Source of the DNA: Pseudomonadota bacterium
GTDB taxonomy: Bacteria; Pseudomonadota; Gammaproteobacteria; Burkholderiales; Rhodocyclaceae
Assembly (NCBI GenBank): GCA_018240785.1
Contig: JAFEFC010000014.1
Location: forward strand, 47,657 to 111,656
Length of the DNA: 64,000 bases
Direction of reading: 5' to 3'
Shown piece by piece: positions 18,506-27,034 of this stretch. The notes under the pieces are model-generated. The model saw nothing but the letters and a program-made list of their open reading frames with translations, searched no databases and had not been told where the DNA came from. The stretch's first letter is position 1. Every line of letters starts with the position of its first letter. The position numbers and the translations under genes were made by a program.

Positions 18506-19743
18506 TCACCTTCATCGTCTTCGCCGGCCTGCTCGTGGCCGGCGCCCTGCTATTGGTCCTGCCGCCGCTGCTGCGTCACCGTGGCCGGGTGGAGGCCGAA
18601 CCCGAGCAGGCGGCCATCGCCCTGAGGGTGCTGCGCGAGCAGCTCGCCGAACTGGATGCGGACCTCGCTGCAGGCCGCATCGATGCCGCTGCGCACGCCA
18701 AGGGGCGGGAGGAACTCGAGCGCCGCGCCCTGGACGAGGGCGAGGCCTCCACCGCGTCCGTGGCGGCGACCGAAACGACTCCGGCGAGGCGCTGGGCGCT
18801 GGCGCTGGCGCTGGGGGTGCCCGTGCTGGCCGCGGCCACCTATGTCGCGCTGGGCAATCCCGACGGGCTGGACCCGCAGAAGGTGGCGGGGCGCCAGCAG
18901 GGCTTCACCCAGGCCGAAATTGCCGACATGGTGGGCAAGCTCGCCGCGCGGCTGGAAAAGGAGCCGGACAATGTCGAGGGCTGGATGATGCTGGCGCGCT
19001 CCTACACCGTGCTGAAGGATTATCCGAAGGCTGCCGAGACCTTCGCCAAGGTGGCCCGGCTCGCGCCGGGAGAACCGGACGTTTACGCCGATTGGGCCGA
19101 CGTCGTCGCCGCGCAGGAAGGCACGGTCGCGGGTGAGGCCGAGAAACTGGTGCAGAAGGCGCTGGAGCTCGCCCCTGATCACCCCAAGGCGCTGGCCCTG
19201 GCCGGCACCGCCGCCTACCAGCGCAAGGATTTCGCCGCAGCCGCAGGCCACTGGGAGAAGATCCTGGCGCGCATTCCGCCCGGTGAAGATCTCGCACGCG
19301 GTGTGCGCGCGAGCATCAACGATGCGCGCGCGAAGGCCGGCATGCCGCCGCTGGCGGAGATGCTGCCCGCCGTACCTGCGGCGACGGCCGCGGTACCGGC
19401 GACGGGGTCCGCGCTCAAGGTGTCGGGGCGTGTGGAGGTCGATCCGGCGCTGCGCGATCGCCTCGCGCCGGACGACACGGTGTTCGTGTTCGTGCGTGGC
19501 GAGGGCGGCGGCCCGCCGCTGGCGGCGCTGCGCCTGCGTGGCAGCGAGCTGCCGCGGGATTTCAGCTTCGACGGTGTGCAGTTGATGACGGGCGGTGCGC
19601 CTGTTCCCGCACGCGTCGTGGTCGCGGCGCGAGTGTCGAAGAGCGGAAATGCCACCGCGTCGCCTGGCGATCTCGAAGGCCGCGTCGCCGACGTGGCCGC
19701 CGATGCCTCCGACGTGAAACTGTCGATCGATACGCAGCGCTGA
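18502..19743 (+). CDS. ccmI: Cytochrome c maturation TPR protein CcmI
   Basis: The 413-residue protein starts at a GTG overlapping the ccmH stop. It has two membrane segments (about 5-25 and 95-112) and a periplasmic TPR region (MMLARSYTVLKDYPKAAETF and repeats). A C-terminal domain beginning near residue 315 carries VFVFVRGEGGGPPLAALRL. CcmI chaperones apocytochrome c to the CcmFH ligase. It is the last ccm gene. Confidence 0.92.
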   Translation: MITFIVFAGLLVAGALLLVLPPLLRHRGRVEAEPEQAAIALRVLREQLAELDADLAAGRIDAAAHAKGREELERRALDEGEASTASVAATETTPARRWALALALGVPVLAAATYVALGNPDGLDPQKVAGRQQGFTQAEIADMVGKLAARLEKEPDNVEGWMMLARSYTVLKDYPKAAETFAKVARLAPGEPDVYADWADVVAAQEGTVAGEAEKLVQKALELAPDHPKALALAGTAAYQRKDFAAAAGHWEKILARIPPGEDLARGVRASINDARAKAGMPPLAEMLPAVPAATAAVPATGSALKVSGRVEVDPALRDRLAPDDTVFVFVRGEGGGPPLAALRLRGSELPRDFSFDGVQLMTGGAPVPARVVVAARVSKSGNATASPGDLEGRVADVAADASDVKLSIDTQR

Positions 19744-19770
19744 CAGCGGCGCACCCATGCTGCCGATGAA

Positions 19771-19789
19771 GGCTCCGCATCGCGGAGCC
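19771..19789. terminator. Bidirectional terminator between ccmI and alr
   Basis: GGCTCCGC and GCGGAGCC form an 8-bp stem with an ATC loop between two convergent genes. A short T-run lies 8 bases further on the plus side. It probably serves both operons. Confidence 0.6.
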
Positions 19790-19820
19790 GGCGCGCGTTT
19801 GCCGTGATCTCGACCGCCGG

Positions 19821-20882
19821 TCAGCCGACGTATTCGAAGTGCACGCGTTTCACGTTGCACAGCAGCTCGTAGGCGATGGTGCCCGCTGCCTCGGCTACCC
19901 GATTGACCGGGATGTTGCGCCCCCACAGTTCCACCCGGCTGCCGAGCCCGGCATCGGGCAGGTCGGTGAGATCCACCGTCAGCATGTCCATCGACACGCG
20001 GCCGATCAGTCGCGTGCGCAGGCCATCCACCGCCACCGGCGTGCCATCCGGCACCACGCGCGGATAGCCGTCGGCGTAACCCATCGCCACCAGGCCGACG
20101 CGCGTGGGGCGTTCGGCGATGAAGCGCGCGCCGTATCCCAGCGGCTCGCCAGTTTCGATCTCGCGCACCGCGATGATCCTGCTCTCCAGGCTCATGACCG
20201 GCTGCAGGCCGTTGCCTTCGCCGGGCATCGGGTCGGCGCCGTACAGCAGGATGCCGGGGCGCGCCCAGTCGCGATGCGCCGCCGGCCAGCCCAGCACGCC
20301 TCCGGAGTTGGCCATGCTGCGTGCGCCCGGCAGGTCGCGCGTGGCCGCGTCGAAGCGCTCGATCTGCTCGGTGGTCGAGATCACGTGCGGCTCGTCGGCA
20401 CGTGCGAAATGCGTCATCAGCGTGATCGCCGCGACCTTGCCGCAGTCGTGCAGGCGCTGCCAGGCTGCGCGTACCGCATCGCCGACGAAGCCGGCGCGGT
20501 TCATGCCGCTGTTCATCTTCAGCCACACGTTGATCGGGCCGGGCAGCGCTGCCGCTTCGATCATGCGGAGCTGCTCCTCGTGGTGCACCACGGTCCACAG
20601 CGCTTGGCGCTGCACGTCGGCCAGATCGCTCGCCTCGAACACGCCCTCCAGCAGCAGGATGGGCTGGCGGACGCCAGCGGCGCGCAGTTGCAGCGCTTCC
20701 TCCAGGAAGGCGACGGCGAAACCGTCCGCGAGCCCTGCCAGCGCACCGGCGCATTGCGCGGCACCGTGGCCGTAGGCATTGGCTTTCACCACCGCAAGCG
20801 CACGACCCCCATGCCGGGCGCGGGCGAGCTGGTAGTTGTGGCGAAGGGCGGCAAGGTCGATCAGGGCACGGGCGGGACGCAT
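19821..20882 (-). CDS. alr: Alanine racemase
   Basis: The 353-residue PLP enzyme converts L- to D-alanine for peptidoglycan. The PLP lysine is in VVKANAYGHG. The tyrosine side includes LGYGARFIAERP, and the DMLTVDLTD and VELWGR segments mark the C-terminal beta domain. The start MRPARALIDL at 20882 gives the usual length; an upstream extension exists but does not resemble the family. It is convergent with ccmI and divergent from the gene at 21033. Confidence 0.95.
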   Translation of the reverse strand: MRPARALIDLAALRHNYQLARARHGGRALAVVKANAYGHGAAQCAGALAGLADGFAVAFLEEALQLRAAGVRQPILLLEGVFEASDLADVQRQALWTVVHHEEQLRMIEAAALPGPINVWLKMNSGMNRAGFVGDAVRAAWQRLHDCGKVAAITLMTHFARADEPHVISTTEQIERFDAATRDLPGARSMANSGGVLGWPAAHRDWARPGILLYGADPMPGEGNGLQPVMSLESRIIAVREIETGEPLGYGARFIAERPTRVGLVAMGYADGYPRVVPDGTPVAVDGLRTRLIGRVSMDMLTVDLTDLPDAGLGSRVELWGRNIPVNRVAEAAGTIAYELLCNVKRVHFEYVG

Positions 20883-21032
20883 GGGGCCGGAGAGCAGGGA
20901 AGAGGTGGAGATAGGATGGTGCAGCCAAAGCCGATGGCCCGCAATGCGCCCGACCGGATGTTTCGGAACGAAACAGACGCAACCGGCGCACGGCCACGCG
21001 GTCATCCGTAGCCATCATTACAGAGGAATCCC

Positions 21033-21437
21033 ATGAGCCCCGTTCCGACTGACCCCAGGCAGATCGCTACCCAGCTCGTCGTGCTGACCCTGGTCGCCGA
21101 CGGTCAACTCGCCAGCCGGGAGATCGATGCCATCGATCGGCTGCATATCGCCGAACTTCTTGGCGTGTCGCGCGACACACTGGTGCAGGCGGTCGCCGAC
21201 CATTGCAACGGTTTGCTCGCCGGGCCGGAAACCGATGGCGCGGTACGCGTGCTCGATCTGGAGCGTACCGAACGGCTGCTCGACCGCATCACCGATCCTG
21301 CCCTGCGGAAGCTGACCTGCCGCGCGATGCTGGTGCTGGCCAAGGCCGATGGCCGCATCGCCCTGCCCGAACAGACCCTGTTGCGCCATGCCTTGACGCG
21401 CTGGGCGCTGACGCCCGAGGCCGTTCTGGAGGATTGA
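21033..21437 (+). CDS. TerB-like helical protein of unknown function
   Basis: The 134-residue acidic, helical protein carries LTLVADGQLASREIDAIDRL near its start and LVLAKADGRIALPEQTLL later. Two ADGxL/IxxxE segments of this type are the metal-binding hallmark of TerB-like domains. No membrane segment or signal is visible. The start has AGAGGAAT upstream. It is the last chromosomal gene before the ICE junction. The function is not known; the family link is moderate. Confidence 0.6.
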   Translation: MSPVPTDPRQIATQLVVLTLVADGQLASREIDAIDRLHIAELLGVSRDTLVQAVADHCNGLLAGPETDGAVRVLDLERTERLLDRITDPALRKLTCRAMLVLAKADGRIALPEQTLLRHALTRWALTPEAVLED

Positions 21438-21475
21438 TCGTCGTCGTCGTGAAAGGGCGGTCGCAGCGCCCGACA

Positions 21476-21515
21476 AAGCACAAGGGCCAGTCCGCGAGAA
21501 CTGGCCCTTGTGCTT
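21476..21515. terminator. Strong terminator next to the tRNA fragment
   Basis: A 16-bp perfect stem (21476-21491 with 21500-21515) encloses an eight-base loop. On the minus strand it is followed by TTTG, so it could be the original terminator of a tRNA-Gly gene transcribed leftwards. On the plus strand it can also terminate the TerB-like gene. Confidence 0.8.
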
Positions 21516-21524
21516 GAATTCATG

Positions 21525-21542
21525 TGGAGCGGGTGAAGGGAA
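21525..21542 (-). other. 18-bp tRNA-Gly 3' end, ICE attachment site (att)
   Basis: On the minus strand the bases read TTCCCTTCACCCGCTCCA. That is the 3' side of a T-stem, seven acceptor-stem bases, discriminator U and CCA, as in tRNA-Gly. The rest of a tRNA is missing: homology stops abruptly at 21542. The fragment keeps the terminator at 21476-21515, so the element inserted into the tRNA 3' end and the intact gene should lie at its far end. Gene content changes here from housekeeping to ICE cargo. PFGI-1/ICEclc-type elements commonly use tRNA-Gly 3' ends, with parA/alpA toward this side. Confidence 0.75.
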
Positions 21543-21790
21543 CAGCACCCGGTCGCTAACTCGTTTATTACGAACGTTTTTTCCGATCCAAGCGTCACGG
21601 AATGGACTCGATTGTGGACTCAAGTCTTCGGCCTGGTCAACGCAGGCCGTTGCGGGTGATCCAAAGCGAGCCAAGCACATCCATCAACAGCCAGAGCATC
21701 GGATTTCATACCGAAGTCTATCTGTCCACTGGCACATCACGCCACAGGCCGCTACGGACAGGTGAGCTGCGTCCTCAAAGGATTGACTCA

Positions 21791-22687
21791 TCATCGACAG
21801 GCCCGGTCCCGCCCGCCTTTCGCGCGCTCGATGAACCGCTTCATGGGCTCCGAGGGTTCCCCCCGGCGGCGCAGCAGGTAGGTAGAGAGCACCGGTGGGC
21901 TGCCGGCCAAGGGACGAATGGAGATGTCCGGGCGCTGTAGCGTCTGCACCTGCGAGGCGATGGCGAAGCCGATGCCGTAGCCGGCGCCGACCAGGGTCAG
22001 CATCACGCCCAGGCTGGTCACTTCATCGACCAGCTTGAGCGGCGTGCCTGCGTCCTGCAGCAGCGCTTGAATCTGATGGCGGCAGCCCGATCCCGATTCG
22101 GGATGGCACAGAACCAGCGGGAACTTCAGGGCTTCGGCCAGCGGCACCTGCACGTGTGCCAGCAAGGGGTGGCGTGCGGGCACGATCACCGACAGCGGAT
22201 CGGTCCACACCGGCTCGGCGACGAGGCCATCATGTACCGCGTTTGACAACGCAAAGCCGATGTCCAGCAGATCGTCGTGCAGCGTCTTGAGCTGCTGCGC
22301 GAACGGCAGCTCGAAGACGCGAATCTCCATCTCGGGCTCCTCCTCGCGGCTGCGTGCCAGCAAGGTGGCGATGCGGGGCTGCGCCAGGCCGTCGCAGATC
22401 GCGATGCGCAGATGGCCCTGGTAGCCCTGTGCCGCCGCCTTGGCGCTCTTGACTGCCTGCTCCACGGTGGCCTGCACGCGCCGGCATTCGCCGAGGAACA
22501 CCTGGCCGGCCCAGGTCAGCCGCGTCAGGCGTGTGCTGCGGTCGAACAACTGCACGCCAAGCTGGCTTTCTAGGTCGCGCATCGCACGTGACACAGGCGA
22601 TTGCTCGATGCCCAGACGCTCGGCTGCCCGGGCCAGATGCAGTTCTTCCGCGACTGCGATGAAGTAGCGCAGCAATCTGAAATCCAA
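21791..22687 (-). CDS. LysR-family transcriptional regulator
   Basis: The 298-residue protein has an N-terminal helix-turn-helix (LRYFIAVAEELHLARAAERLGIEQSPVSR, shown here in two parts: LRYFIAVAEELHL and ARAAERLGIEQSPVSR) and a type 2 periplasmic-binding effector domain. I chose a TTG at 22687, placed five bases after AGGAGG. A GTG at 22693 would overlap that ribosome site, and the TTG start aligns with the ATG of the paralogue at 36103. The effector and targets are unknown. It is the first gene inside the ICE and is divergent from the TetR gene. Confidence 0.85.
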   Translation of the reverse strand: MDFRLLRYFIAVAEELHLARAAERLGIEQSPVSRAMRDLESQLGVQLFDRSTRLTRLTWAGQVFLGECRRVQATVEQAVKSAKAAAQGYQGHLRIAICDGLAQPRIATLLARSREEEPEMEIRVFELPFAQQLKTLHDDLLDIGFALSNAVHDGLVAEPVWTDPLSVIVPARHPLLAHVQVPLAEALKFPLVLCHPESGSGCRHQIQALLQDAGTPLKLVDEVTSLGVMLTLVGAGYGIGFAIASQVQTLQRPDISIRPLAGSPPVLSTYLLRRRGEPSEPMKRFIERAKGGRDRACR

Positions 22688-22936
22688 GGCCACCTCCTGT
22701 TCGTCTTCTTCTGGTTCGGCCTCTCGGGCGCCAGCATCTCCATCCACATCCCGCCCACTTACGCCCCGCCAGGCTTGCGATGTGCCGGCGCCCTTCCGCC
22801 AATGAGGTGCGGAGGGCGACGTTTGCGCCCGCCAGAAATCGACCGTTGGCAGCCGTCTGAGATAGCAGTTCTGCTGTTCATCGAGACCTCTTTTTCGTGC
22901 TTCCCCTCTTGCGGTCTGGCTGCACAGTGGTAAGAT

Positions 22937-22950
22937 AGTAATAGATTACT
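22937..22950. promoter_or_regulatory. Inverted-repeat operator in front of tetR-type gene
   Basis: AGTAAT-AG-ATTACT is a perfect inverted repeat 12 bases upstream of the TetR gene, in an AT-rich patch in otherwise GC-rich DNA. Its position suggests autorepression by the TetR protein and control of the exporter operon. Confidence 0.55.
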
Positions 22951-22961
22951 CACTTTTTGGG

Positions 22962-23579
22962 ATGCAAGCAATGAGCGGACACTCCAGGCATCTACCGGCT
23001 GATGAGAGGCGCGCGGCCACCGTCGAGGCAGTGGTCGACTTGGCTGCCGAACAGAACCCCAGCGACATCACGACCACGGCCATCGCGCAGCGCATGGGGT
23101 TGACCCAGGGAGCACTGTTCCGTCACTTCCCGACTAAGGACGCAATCCTGCAGGCGGTGATGTCCTGGGTTACGGAACGCCTGCTCGCTCGAGTAGACAA
23201 GGCCGCAGAAGGTGCTACGTCCCCCCTCGCAGCTCTTGAAGCGATCTTCAAGACGCACATCGACTTCGTGGCCGAGCACCCGGGGGTGCCGAGGATGCTC
23301 TTCGGCGAATTACAGCGGCCGGGGGAGACCCTGCCCAAGCAAATGGTGCAGACCTTGACCCGTCAATATGGTGAGCGGTTGCGTCGACTGCTCGAAGCCG
23401 GTAAGGCGCGAAGCGAGCTGCATTCAGAACTGGATGTGGACGCGGCCGTCGTCTTGTTCATCGGCACAATTCAAGGGCTGGTGATGCAGTCGTTGCTGGC
23501 GGGCGATGTAGCACGCATCCGCCGCGACGCGCCAGCCGTGTTTGCCATCTATCTCCGTGGCATCACGCACACCCGATGA
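22962..23579 (+). CDS. TetR-family repressor
   Basis: The 205-residue protein has an N-terminal TetR helix-turn-helix (TTTAIAQRMGLTQGALFRHFPTKDAIL) split as TTTAIAQRMGLTQGALFRHF and PTKDAIL, and an all-helical ligand domain with a C-terminal tetR_C-type segment. An alternative ATG at 22971 has a better spaced GGGA. It leads a gene set (membrane protein, HlyD, ABC ATPase, two permeases, outer-membrane channel) that resembles E. coli cecR-ybhGFSR, where the TetR protein represses the exporter. Confidence 0.88.
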   Translation: MQAMSGHSRHLPADERRAATVEAVVDLAAEQNPSDITTTAIAQRMGLTQGALFRHFPTKDAILQAVMSWVTERLLARVDKAAEGATSPLAALEAIFKTHIDFVAEHPGVPRMLFGELQRPGETLPKQMVQTLTRQYGERLRRLLEAGKARSELHSELDVDAAVVLFIGTIQGLVMQSLLAGDVARIRRDAPAVFAIYLRGITHTR

Positions 23580-23766
23580 AACGCCTTCCATCCTGCCGCC
23601 ACGCGGTTCCTCGGTCAGCCGAGAGGCACACCACGGTCATGCGATCGCGTTGCGCCTCCAGCGCGAATCCGCGTCATTCAACACTCAGCCCGACCGCCCG
23701 GCGAAATGCACACGCACGCCGCGACGACGACGAAGGCCTGGGAGTTTCCCCGATCAAGTAAAGGCC

Positions 23767-24192
23767 ATGAAGATGACCACTCATCCACAACGCAGCATCT
23801 GGCACTGGCTGATCTCCCTGCTTGCGATCGGCTTCGGTCTGCTCACTCTTCGGGAGGGCGGCGCCGTTCTGTTTGTCGACGGCGCGGCGCGCCAAGCCGC
23901 CGGCCACTATGTGCCCTTCGTGCTCTGGTTCAATTTTCTGGCCGGGTTCGCCTACATCGTCGCCGGCGTCGGCTTGTGGATGCGCCGGCGCTGGGCCGCG
24001 TGGTTAGCGATTGTCATCACGGTGGCGACCGCACTCGTGTTCCTCGCTTTCGGAGTGCATGTGGCTTTGGGTGGCGCCTGGGAGCGACGCACGGTGGTCG
24101 CCATGACGCTGCGCACGTTGGTGTGGGCTGGCATAGCGGCCATCGCCTGGCGCCGGTCAGCGGCGAATGCGCCGGTCGCACGCGAGCACTGA
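23767..24192 (+). CDS. Four-helix inner-membrane protein
   Basis: The 141-residue protein has four hydrophobic segments (about 11-30, 46-68, 74-95 and 106-124) with short loops and a charged tail. No catalytic motif is visible. It lies between the repressor and the HlyD gene and is probably co-transcribed with the exporter. The start at 23767 has AAAGG upstream. Function unknown. Confidence 0.75.
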   Translation: MKMTTHPQRSIWHWLISLLAIGFGLLTLREGGAVLFVDGAARQAAGHYVPFVLWFNFLAGFAYIVAGVGLWMRRRWAAWLAIVITVATALVFLAFGVHVALGGAWERRTVVAMTLRTLVWAGIAAIAWRRSAANAPVAREH

Positions 24193-24219
24193 GCACCTTT
24201 ATCCAGCGGAAACCCATCG

Positions 24220-25260
24220 ATGAAAACTCCAAACCTCCTCTTCAAGAAAACCCGTTGGGTCGTGATCGCCGTCGTCGTGCTCGCTCTTGGCGGCGCACTG
24301 GCGTTCTGGTTGTCGCGCGACCATGGACAACAAGATGCATTGCGCCTCTACGGCAACGTCGACATCCGCGAGGTGCAACTGGCCTTCCGTCAGCCCGGGC
24401 GCGTGATGCAAATGGCTTTCGATGAGGGCGATGCCGTCAGCGCGGGCGCGCGCCTGGCGGCGCTTGACGCGCAACCCTATCGGGAAGCACTTGCGGCAGC
24501 ACAGGCCCAGGTGCAGGTGGCGCAGGCGGAACTGGCCAAGCTGCGCCGCGGCCTGCGACCGCAGGAAATCACCCAGGCGCGCGAAGCCCTCAGGCAGGCC
24601 CAGGCGCTCGCCACCGAGACCGAGCGCAATTTCCAGCGCCAGAGTGGCCTGCTGGCATCGGGCGCCAGCAGCCAGCGCACGGTCGATGCAGCCCGCACGG
24701 CGCGCGACCAGGCAGCCGCTGGCGTCGAAGCGGCCAAGGCGGCCCTGTCGCAAGCATCCGAAGGTTTTCGCAAGGAAGACATCGCCGCGGCAGAAGCTCG
24801 CCTTGCGGCCGCACAGGCTGCCGCAGCGCGAGCCACGACAGCTTTGGCGGACACCGAGTTGATGGCGCCCAGTAGCGGCACCGTCATCGCACGAGTGCGG
24901 GAGCCCGGCAGCATGGTCGCAAGCCAGAGCGCGGTCTACAGCCTGAGCCTGGACAAGCCGGTTTACGTGCGCGCCTACGTGGGCGAGTCGGACTTGGGGC
25001 GCATCGCGCCCGGTACTGTGGTGCGCGTCAAAAGCGATTCATCAGAGAAGGTCTATCGCGGCCAGATCGGCTTCATCTCGCCGCGCGCCGAGTTCACGCC
25101 CAAGACGGTGGAGACGACGGATTTGCGCACGGATCTGGTCTACCGCCTGCGCATCGTCATCGACGAAGCCGACAGCGACAGTGCCTTGCGCCAGGGCATG
25201 CCGGTGACGATCGAGGTCGATGCGAAAGCCGGCACCCGTATCCCGGCGGGGGAGCGTTGA
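24220..25260 (+). CDS. HlyD/YbhG-type membrane fusion protein
   Basis: The 346-residue periplasmic adaptor has one N-terminal anchor (about 12-31), a lipoyl half-motif before and after (VQLAFRQPGRV ... MAPSSGTVIARVREPGSMV), a long alanine-rich coiled-coil hairpin (about 80-205) and a C-terminal beta-barrel. It should link the ABC transporter to the outer-membrane channel encoded at 29320. It ends one base before the ATPase start. The substrate is unknown; relatives export xenobiotics. Confidence 0.9.
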   Translation: MKTPNLLFKKTRWVVIAVVVLALGGALAFWLSRDHGQQDALRLYGNVDIREVQLAFRQPGRVMQMAFDEGDAVSAGARLAALDAQPYREALAAAQAQVQVAQAELAKLRRGLRPQEITQAREALRQAQALATETERNFQRQSGLLASGASSQRTVDAARTARDQAAAGVEAAKAALSQASEGFRKEDIAAAEARLAAAQAAAARATTALADTELMAPSSGTVIARVREPGSMVASQSAVYSLSLDKPVYVRAYVGESDLGRIAPGTVVRVKSDSSEKVYRGQIGFISPRAEFTPKTVETTDLRTDLVYRLRIVIDEADSDSALRQGMPVTIEVDAKAGTRIPAGER

Positions 25261-25261
25261 A

Positions 25262-27034
25262 ATGCAGGCAAGCCCTGCTATCGCCGCCGTGCCTGCGGGT
25301 GCGGGCGAAGACGCTGCCGTCGTCATCGAGGGCGTGGACAAGCATTTCGGCGACATAAAGGCGCTGCGGGGCTTGAGCGCGCGCATCCACTATGGGCGGC
25401 TGACCGGTCTGGTCGGCCCGGACGGCGCCGGCAAGACGACGCTGATGCGGATTCTGACCGGCCTCCTGGTGCCGAACGCCGGCCACGTCACCCTGGCAGG
25501 CTATGACGTGGTCAAGGACAACGACGCCATTCACGTCGCCAGCGGCTACATGCCGCAACGCTTCGGACTGTACGAAGACCTGTCGGTGATGGAGAACATG
25601 CGCCTGTATGCGCAGTTGCGCGGCATGGATGCGGACCGCAACGCCGATCTGTTTGCCGAGCTGCTGGACTTCACGCGACTGGGGCCTTTTACGAAGCGTT
25701 TGGCCGGCAAGCTCTCCGGCGGCATGAAGCAGAAGCTGGGCCTTGCCTGTGCGCTCATGGCGCGGCCGAAGGTGCTGCTGCTGGACGAGCCGGGCGTGGG
25801 TGTCGACCCGGTCAGCCGCCAGGACTTGTGGCGCATGGTGCAGGCGCTGACCGATGAAGGCATGGCCGTGGTCTGGTCCACCGCCTATCTCGACGAAGCC
25901 GAGCGCTGCGAGAGCGTGCTGCTGCTGAACCAAGGGCAGCTCCTGTTCGATGGCCCGCCGCAGGCGCTGACCGCACAGCTCGAAGGCCGCAGTTTCCGTC
26001 TGGAAGACGTCGGTGCCGAGCGCCGAGCGGTCCTGACCCAGGCACTCGACCTGCCCAGCGTGAGCGATGGCGTGATCCAGGGCGCCGGCGTGCGCGTGGT
26101 GTTGCGCGAGGGCGCTCAAGCGGAGCAGCTCCAGGCCCTGTCCGATCAGGCGCGAGTGGAGCTGGCGCAGGTGCCCGCGCGCTTCGAAGACGCCTTCATC
26201 GATCTGCTCGGTGGCGGCCCCGGCGGCACTTCGACGCTGGCCGAGCGTCTGCCGCCGGTTGAGCTGGGTTCCGACATTGCCGTGTCGTGCCGAAACCTCA
26301 CCAAGCGCTTCGGCGAGTTCACCGCCACCGACAACGTCAGCTTCGAGGTGCAAAAGGGCGAAATCTTCGGCCTGCTCGGCCCTAACGGCGCCGGCAAGTC
26401 CACCACCTTCAAGATGTTGTGCGGCCTGTTGAAACCAACTGCTGGCGAAGCGCATGTGGTGGGCCATGATCTGCGCCGCGCCACCGGCGCAGCCAAGAGC
26501 CGGCTCGGCTACATGGCGCAGAAGTTTTCGCTCTACGGCCTGCTCTCGGTGCAGCAGAACCTGGAATTCTCGGCCGGCGTCTACGGACTGGAAGGCAACA
26601 CCCGGCGCGAGCGCATTGCCGAGATGATCGAAACCTTCGATCTGGGCGACTGGCTGTCCGCCACGCCCGATTCCCTGCCGCTGGGCCACAAGCAGCGCCT
26701 GGCATTGGCTTGTTCGCTGATGCACCGGCCGCCCGTGCTGTTCCTGGATGAACCCACTTCGGGCGTGGACCCGATCACCCGGCGCGAATTCTGGACCCAC
26801 ATCAACGGACTGGCCCGCAAGGGCGTGACCATCATGGTCACCACCCACTTCATGGACGAGGCCGAATACTGCGACCGCGTGGCCATGCTCTCGCGTGCGC
26901 AACTGATTGCGCTGGATACGCCCGACGCGCTCAAACGTTCGGCGGTCAGCCCCGAACGACCCGACCCGACGATGGAGGACGCCTTCATTCACCTGGTGGA
27001 GTCGGCGGACCGCGAGCTGGAGGCCGCCACATGA
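25262..27034 (+). CDS. Tandem ABC ATPase, YbhF-like
   Basis: The 590-residue protein contains two complete nucleotide-binding domains. The first has Walker A GPDGAGKTT, signature LSGGMKQKLGLA and Walker B VLLLDEPGVGVDP. The second has GPNGAGKST, LPLGHKQRLALA (a divergent signature) and VLFLDEPTSGVDP. A linker near residues 215-345 joins them. This fused arrangement is that of YbhF. It drives the two permeases that follow and overlaps the first by four bases. Confidence 0.92.
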   Translation: MQASPAIAAVPAGAGEDAAVVIEGVDKHFGDIKALRGLSARIHYGRLTGLVGPDGAGKTTLMRILTGLLVPNAGHVTLAGYDVVKDNDAIHVASGYMPQRFGLYEDLSVMENMRLYAQLRGMDADRNADLFAELLDFTRLGPFTKRLAGKLSGGMKQKLGLACALMARPKVLLLDEPGVGVDPVSRQDLWRMVQALTDEGMAVVWSTAYLDEAERCESVLLLNQGQLLFDGPPQALTAQLEGRSFRLEDVGAERRAVLTQALDLPSVSDGVIQGAGVRVVLREGAQAEQLQALSDQARVELAQVPARFEDAFIDLLGGGPGGTSTLAERLPPVELGSDIAVSCRNLTKRFGEFTATDNVSFEVQKGEIFGLLGPNGAGKSTTFKMLCGLLKPTAGEAHVVGHDLRRATGAAKSRLGYMAQKFSLYGLLSVQQNLEFSAGVYGLEGNTRRERIAEMIETFDLGDWLSATPDSLPLGHKQRLALACSLMHRPPVLFLDEPTSGVDPITRREFWTHINGLARKGVTIMVTTHFMDEAEYCDRVAMLSRAQLIALDTPDALKRSAVSPERPDPTMEDAFIHLVESADRELEAAT

